DNA of 18,571 nt from Deltaproteobacteria bacterium. GTDB taxonomy: Bacteria > Myxococcota_A > JAADFL01. Shown in pieces: positions 14,852 through 18,571 of this stretch. The position numbers and the translations under genes are program-made. Numbering within the stretch: the stretch's first letter is position 1; every line of letters begins with the position of its first letter. Under the pieces are notes generated by a model, which saw only the letters and a program-made list of their open reading frames with translations, was not told the DNA's origin and made no database searches. The stretch lies in the NCBI GenBank assembly GCA_013152945.1, contig JAADFL010000013.1:1-18571 (forward strand), given 5' to 3'.

Positions 14852-15316
14852 ATGTGCGTGTTGGAATACGAGGCATTGGCCGAGTCAGCTCTAAAGCTGC
14901 TCGAGACAGGTGGAGGTGGGCATACGGCCATGCAAGCCATGTGCAGGATGCTAAAGGAGCGGGTGCCCCATTATCACTGGGTCGGCCTTTACCTAACGTC
15001 CAGGGAAACGCCGGGCCTGCTAGAGCTCGGGCCGTTTGCAGGTGAACCCACCGAGCATGTCGCAATCCCCTTTGGCAAGGGCGTGTGCGGGAGCGCTGTA
15101 GAGAGCGGCAGTACTATAGTGGTGGACGATGTGACCCATGAGGACAACTACCTGGCCTGCAGCCTGGAGGTCAGCTCCGAGATCGTGGTGCCGATCATCA
15201 AGAACGGGAAGGTCCTGGGCGAGATAGACATCGACTCCCATGACCCTGCGGCCTTTTCCGAGAAGGATAGGAGGTTGCTGGAGAAGATCGCCAGGAAGCT
15301 GGCCGGGCTACTCTGA
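14852..15316 (+). CDS. GAF-domain protein, free methionine-R-sulfoxide reductase-like
   Basis: 154 residues, almost all one GAF domain. GAGGAGGT lies about nine bases before the ATG. It shares with fRMsr (MsrC/YebR) the HYHWVGLYL strand, IPFGKGVCGSAV, the DNYLACS motif, SSEIVVPI and GEIDIDS. fRMsr reduces free methionine-R-sulfoxide using three cysteines; two are present here (GVCG and LACS), but the first, normally in A-C-x-x-I just before the IPFG strand, appears as His in TEHVAI. Loss of this residue may mean altered resolving chemistry or a ligand-binding role. Single gene, not part of the operon. Confidence 0.83.
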   Translation: MCVLEYEALAESALKLLETGGGGHTAMQAMCRMLKERVPHYHWVGLYLTSRETPGLLELGPFAGEPTEHVAIPFGKGVCGSAVESGSTIVVDDVTHEDNYLACSLEVSSEIVVPIIKNGKVLGEIDIDSHDPAAFSEKDRRLLEKIARKLAGLL

Positions 15317-15379
15317 TTTGTGCGCCCGGCAGAGGCACTGTCTTGTGGGGCAATGATAGGCAATGATGATGGGTGATGA

Positions 15380-15420
15380 CCTTCGCCCCTCGACCTTCGC
15401 CCCTCGACCCCTCGACCCCC
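15380..15420. repeat. Short C-rich tandem repeat
   Basis: Two copies of cttcgcccctcgac followed by two shorter cccctcgac units, between the convergent GAF and lipoprotein genes. Strongly C-rich on the plus strand; function unknown. Confidence 0.7.
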
Positions 15421-15467
15421 ACGAGTCTCCTGCCTGTTTGTTCACCAAGAGGGCGTAATCTTGAATC

Positions 15468-17165
15468 CTAGTCCACGACCAGGTAGAATCGAATGGTCCA
15501 CTTGTTTCGGGTCTCGTCCATCAACTCCAGGTCGAATGGAATGCTCTCGCCTGACGAGGCTGTATCGAACACGTTCAATATGAAGCTGAACCCGGAAGTC
15601 GTGCACGAAGGGTCTACATGGTAACATCTACCGTATTCGGTATCCCCTCCAGCCATGGTCGGCCAGTCCGCCTGACGGGCGTGTATGTTCACATGGCTGC
15701 TGCTGGAGGTCAGCGTGCCTCTCAAGCCGTCCAGGCGACACGGGTTCGTGCAGCTATTGGTGAGCCACACCCTGATCTTCACCGAGGACGTGTTCCTTGG
15801 TATGTGGCCCGTCATGGAGCAACCGTCTGTCTGGTAGCACTCGGTGCGATCCATGATCGGGTTACCCGGGTGATCAGCAGCCTCCAGGGAAAAGGTGTCG
15901 GTCCACTCGTTCATGTGCTCGTCGTGCATGGTGAGGAGGAAGTCAAGCGTGTCTCCGGTGCCTACGCCGTCGGCTACTACGAACTCGAATGAGTAAGATG
16001 CGGTGCCACCCGGATCGGTGTTGTCGCCGTACTCTATGTCGTTGCTTCCAAGGGTGTGGAAGTCCGCGTTGGGCTTGGTTATCTTCTGCACGTCCTGGTC
16101 CTGTGTGGACAGGACAGCCGTCACCGAGTCGGCCCTGGACGTGCCGTGGTTCTTTACGGCCAGATTGAGCTGTATGGTCTCGTTCTGGCTTATAAGCTCG
16201 TCGTCGTTGTCGTCCTTGTACACGACAGCCCTTTCGAAGCGCAGGTCCCCTTTGTGCTTCTCCACCGTCTTCTCGAAGGGGATGCCCCACTGGTTACCCT
16301 GGTCGTCGGCAAGGTCCAGTTGGAACGGGATCTTGGTGCCGGCAGGTGTGTTCTCCTTTACCTTGAACCTGAAGGTGAAGGAGGCGGTGCACTCGTTCTC
16401 GCCCGGGTGATCGCAGGCACCCTCGACCGTGTCACCTGCAGAGATGACGCCGAAGTCAGCGTGGGTGAAGATCATCTGCTCCACTGCGTCGCTAGTGGTG
16501 GACACGTCGCCGGTGACGCCGTTGGCGTCGCCGGTGCCATCGTTCTTGACCCACACCTGCAGGGATACATCTTCGCCCGTGTTTATCGTCTCGTCGTCAT
16601 TGTCGTCCTTGATAACTATGGTGCGATCCAGCGCCAGGTGGGCGCCCGTGGCCTTCACTTCCACCTGGAACCGTGTCTTTGTTCGGCCCCCGCCGTCCCA
16701 GAACAACTCCAGCTCGAAGTCAATTATATGGCCGGGCTCCACGTCCCCCACGTGGAAGCTTACGGAATAATTGGGTCCTCCGCCGTGGGCGGTGCTATCC
16801 CCATAAGCCTCTTCTCCCCTGTATAGCCTGCCGCCGAAGTCTGCCTGGCCCACCTTGATCTCCACTGCTTCGTCCTGGGTGGTGAACACGCCCTTGACGT
16901 TGTCTATCCACTCGCCGCGTGCGTCGTTTCGGATCCACACCGTCAGCCCCACCGTCTCGTTCTTGTTGACCGCGCCGTCGCGGTTGTCGTCGAAACTCAC
17001 CATGCTCTTGGAATACTTGACCTGCTGGCCAGCCTCGAGCAGGTCCAATGTAAAGGTGACGGTATCGCGGCCTAGGCCGGAATCGGTCACGTCCAGTGTG
17101 AGCTTGAGGGTTGCAGGTGCCTCGGCCTCGCCGGAGATCTTGATCTCGTACGAGTAATCGCTCAT
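15468..17165 (-). CDS. C-terminal part of a split lipoprotein: four beta-sandwich repeats and part of a fifth
   Basis: The frame from the ATG at 17165 gives 565 residues, but it continues upstream of that ATG to at least 17210 with sequence that completes a domain begun in the preceding frame, so this is probably the downstream part of one gene. It contains the end of one unit plus four more, about 115-130 residues each. Each unit starts with an Asp/Asn-rich loop (DDNRDGAVN, KDDNDDETIN, KDDNDDELIS; plausible Ca2+ sites), a hydrophobic strand with V-x-N-D/H, an (A/N)ADFG-like motif, a Ser/Thr-rich strand and IPFQLDL-type strands. There is no signal peptide of its own. Similar repeats occur in secreted proteins of Myxococcota. 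Probable cell-surface role; no catalytic motif. The last unit has four Cys and a degenerate loop. Confidence 0.75.
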   Translation of the reverse strand: MSDYSYEIKISGEAEAPATLKLTLDVTDSGLGRDTVTFTLDLLEAGQQVKYSKSMVSFDDNRDGAVNKNETVGLTVWIRNDARGEWIDNVKGVFTTQDEAVEIKVGQADFGGRLYRGEEAYGDSTAHGGGPNYSVSFHVGDVEPGHIIDFELELFWDGGGRTKTRFQVEVKATGAHLALDRTIVIKDDNDDETINTGEDVSLQVWVKNDGTGDANGVTGDVSTTSDAVEQMIFTHADFGVISAGDTVEGACDHPGENECTASFTFRFKVKENTPAGTKIPFQLDLADDQGNQWGIPFEKTVEKHKGDLRFERAVVYKDDNDDELISQNETIQLNLAVKNHGTSRADSVTAVLSTQDQDVQKITKPNADFHTLGSNDIEYGDNTDPGGTASYSFEFVVADGVGTGDTLDFLLTMHDEHMNEWTDTFSLEAADHPGNPIMDRTECYQTDGCSMTGHIPRNTSSVKIRVWLTNSCTNPCRLDGLRGTLTSSSSHVNIHARQADWPTMAGGDTEYGRCYHVDPSCTTSGFSFILNVFDTASSGESIPFDLELMDETRNKWTIRFYLVVD

Positions 17166-17824
17166 CGAGCCCTGGCCCAGCCCCTTGCCGGAAGAGCCGG
17201 ACAGCAAGGCCCAAAGGTAGCGCATCCCTTGGTGACCGTGACACCCTGCTCGGATGTCTCCAGGACACCGATCACGTCCACTGCCGGGTCCTTGTCCGCA
17301 TTTTTCAAGGTTACCAGGAGCCTGACCGTATCGCCCGGGTTGACCACGCCGTCGCCTCCACTGTCCCAGGCAACTTCCACGCCGGTCACATCGAAGGAAT
17401 GCTGGTGCATGGATCCTGTGTATGGCTCGCACGTGCCGCCAGTATCCGTGTCTGTATCCGTGTCTGCATCCGTGTCTGCATCCGTGTCTGTATCCGTGTC
17501 TGCATCCATGTCTGTATCCGTGTCTGTATCCGTGTCTGTATCCGTGTCTGTATCCGTGTCTGTATCCATGTCGGCATCCGTGTCTGTATCCGTGTCTGCA
17601 TCCGTGTCTGTATCCGTGTCTGTATCCGTGTCGGCGTCAGCCGAGCTGCGGTGGCAGGTGCCGTTGATGCACGTGTAACCATCAGGACACTCGGGCGGCG
17701 AATCTGCACAGGCCATGTCCGCCGAGTCCGGGTCGAGCACCAGCGAGCAGGAGGATGGTGCCAGGAGGCAGGATGCAAAAGCCATTGTCATTGCCAAAAC
17801 CATTTGTGGCCTGTGCAGCACCAT
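17162..17824 (-). CDS. N-terminal part of the split lipoprotein: signal, Asp-Thr linker, half of first repeat
   Basis: 220 residues from the ATG at 17824, which follows AGGAGGAGG; an earlier TTG at 17839 overlaps that site. The N-terminus (MVLHRPQMVLAMTMAFASC) ends in a lipobox-like FASC (Cys19), with SSC at 26 as the alternative. A small Cys-rich segment follows (CADSPPECPDGYTCINGTC), then 66 residues of Asp-Thr/Ala/Met linker, then the first half of a beta-sandwich unit (GGDGVVNPGDTVRLLVTLKN). The frame leaves the domain near 17208 and ends with CCPALPARGWARAR and a TGA that overlaps the ATG at 17165 (ATGA). With one base restored near 17208 the gene would encode about 785 residues. Coupled re-initiation at ATGA is the alternative. 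Confidence 0.75.
   Translation of the reverse strand: MVLHRPQMVLAMTMAFASCLLAPSSCSLVLDPDSADMACADSPPECPDGYTCINGTCHRSSADADTDTDTDTDTDADTDTDTDADMDTDTDTDTDTDTDTDTDTDMDADTDTDTDADTDADTDTDTDTGGTCEPYTGSMHQHSFDVTGVEVAWDSGGDGVVNPGDTVRLLVTLKNADKDPAVDVIGVLETSEQGVTVTKGCATFGPCCPALPARGWARAR
17441..17638 (-). repeat. Asp-Thr codon repeat tract in the split lipoprotein
   Basis: Sixty-six codons of alternating Asp with Thr, Ala or Met. On the minus strand the bases are nearly perfect 12-mers (gacacggataca), with substitutions to gca and atg, more regular than the tract at 478-609. The plus-strand reading as Ser-Val repeats is an artefact. Confidence 0.88.
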
Positions 17825-17987
17825 CGCCTCCTCCTGCAACTGCGAAAACTGCGAAAACCAGGGCCAACACGCCCCAACCAGCCCCTTTTCTACCGGGCCA
17901 GCTTACTCCATAACATTGTTTTGTCCTTGTCAGCAAGGTGCTCTATGCGGCGCACCTCGTGGTTGACCCGCTGGTCGGGCCCGCAAT

Positions 17988-18213
17988 GATGGGGACGGAG
18001 GCAGCTATCCCACGGAAATCACGACAGCATTACATATCTGGCGCCGGACCATGCATTATTTTTTGGGCTCTCAATTTCGTAAAAAATATTTAAGAGAACG
18101 AAACAGCCCTGCGGCAATGCCTTGTCAAAGCCGTATTGTTTTCACCGGTCCCGGTCTTGCCCGGATTGAAAATGCCCAATGATATTGCGAACAAAACAGC
18201 CTCCGTCCCCATC
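17988..18213. mobile_element. Possible miniature element bounded by 15-bp inverted repeats
   Basis: gatggggacggaggc at 17988-18002 is perfectly inverted at 18199-18213, enclosing 196 bases that include the 74-bp repeat. No transposase and no clear target-site duplication were seen. A MITE-like or REP-like remnant is one reading; chance sharing of the common ATGGGGAC word with the adjoining minisatellite is the other. Confidence 0.4.
17991..18064. repeat. 74-bp dispersed repeat, copy B
   Basis: Matches 14080-14153 in the same orientation with six mismatches and no gaps. After it the copies diverge completely, which marks the repeat's right boundary. Confidence 0.85.
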
Positions 18214-18375
18214 CACCCACCCATCCACCCATCGTCCCCATCCACCCATCGCATCGGTCCCCATCGCATCGCGTCCCCATCGCATCGCGCCATCGCATCG
18301 GAGTTGGCCCATCGAGTTGCGTCCCCATCAAGTTGCGCCCATCGGGTTGGTCCCCATCGGGTTGCCTCCTCGAGT
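18211..18375. repeat. C-rich minisatellite, about 15-bp period
   Basis: GTCCCCATC begins at 18205, 18234, 18257, 18273, 18321 and 18350, with degenerate forms near 18288, 18306 and 18335, so spacing settles to 14-18 bases in the right half. Each unit ends in an RTYG-type word (gcatcg, gagttg, gggttg). Plus strand is strongly C-rich, and no hairpin-forming or CRISPR-like spacer structure is present. Confidence 0.8.
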
Positions 18376-18507
18376 TCCCTTGAGTTTCATAGCACTTCAG
18401 TCAGCAAGCAAACCTAATCTCTTGCCAACGGATCAAAGAGCTCGTAAATAGAAAAAATAATACAGTGGCCCAAAGTCACTGCAGGAGAACGAGTGGAGTA
18501 TGGTCAC

Positions 18508-18571
18508 ATGAAAGGTATTTTCATTTCAGCGAGTAATACAGGTGCGGGAAAAACCAGGATAGCATCAGCCC
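18508..18571 (+). CDS. Start of a BioD/CobB-like P-loop protein (partial)
   Basis: Only the first 21 codons are inside the window: MKGIFISASNTGAGKT, then RIASA. GGAG lies nine bases before the ATG at 18508. The P-loop (S-x-T-G-A-G-K-T) directly after one beta strand, four to six residues from the start, is the form seen in dethiobiotin synthetase (usually GTDTGVGKT) and in cobyrinate amidases. Identity needs the rest of the gene. Confidence 0.6.
   Translation, partial: MKGIFISASNTGAGKTRIASA

Larger units (their letters stand above)
17825..18507. other. Gene-free region rich in repeats before the BioD-like gene
   Basis: It holds a ctgcgaaaa doublet (about 17840-17860), the second copy of the 74-bp repeat, a 15-bp inverted-repeat pair, a C-rich minisatellite and an AT-rich leader with a short inverted repeat (cagtg ... 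cactg, 18462-18480) ahead of the last gene. An open frame through the minisatellite has no ribosome binding site and is a by-product of the repeat. Confidence 0.6.

Noticed and set aside
16056-16826. A 256-codon plus-strand open frame
   Set aside because: Antisense to the repeat domains of the split lipoprotein; composition is Val/Leu-rich noise.
17399-17678. Plus-strand frames reading as Ser-Val or Cys-Ile-Arg-Val repeats
   Set aside because: They are other-frame readings of the Asp-Thr codon tract.
18199-18375. CRISPR-like array
   Set aside because: The repeated word is only about 9 bases, spacing is 14-48 bases, intervening sequence is itself repetitive, and no cas gene is present.
18179-18451. 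Pro/His/Ser-rich open frame through the C-rich minisatellite
   Set aside because: No ribosome binding site, and the composition is dictated by the DNA repeat.

Overview
The window looks like a chromosomal segment of a Myxococcota-like (formerly deltaproteobacterial) Gram-negative bacterium. The evidence is two surface lipoproteins with long Asp-Thr repeat linkers, a Cys-rich lipoprotein with a MYXO-CTERM-like tail, TPR and outer-membrane-barrel proteins, and fairly GC-rich coding DNA with frequent TTG starts. This is inferred from protein style; there is no rRNA or other marker gene in the window.

Left part, plus strand (1-6298). A secreted Asp-Thr/Cys-rich lipoprotein (121-1548) is followed by acylphosphatase (1838-2110). 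A compact heat-shock operon comes next: hsp20 (2175-2612), a cbpA-like DnaJ protein without zinc finger (2620-3573) and a CbpM/MerR-like modulator (3570-3917) whose TTG start overlaps the cbpA stop. A gene-free stretch of about 450 bp leads to a 644-residue surface protein (4364-6298) with an NBR1-type Ig-like domain, five 38-residue Cys/Gly repeats and a C-terminal membrane-anchor tail.

Middle, minus strand (13949 down to 6654). Six tightly packed genes read as one operon: a PqqD-like (RRE fold) protein broken by a frameshift, a CarB-like ATP-grasp ligase, a fold-III PLP amino-acid decarboxylase, a urea-transporter/M23-peptidase fusion, a TPR plus outer-membrane-barrel protein, and a small secreted TPR protein. 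The combination suggests synthesis of an amino-acid or peptide-derived product coupled to envelope transport or remodelling. No precursor peptide is visible and the product is unknown. This is the strongest candidate for an undescribed system here.

Right part (13950-18571). A repeat-rich spacer is followed by a small two-helix membrane protein (minus), a GAF/fRMsr-like protein (plus) and a large Asp-Thr-linker lipoprotein with about five beta-sandwich repeats (minus), split by an apparent -1 frameshift near 17208. The last 750 bp hold a diverged copy of a 74-bp repeat also found at 14080, a 15-bp inverted-repeat pair, a roughly 15-bp minisatellite, and the first 21 codons of a BioD/CobB-like P-loop protein running off the end.

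No tRNA, rRNA, CRISPR array or intact transposase was found. The repeats at 14.0 and 18.0 kb share a vocabulary of short words (ATGGGGAC, GGACGGAGGC) and look like remnants of one dispersed repeat family.
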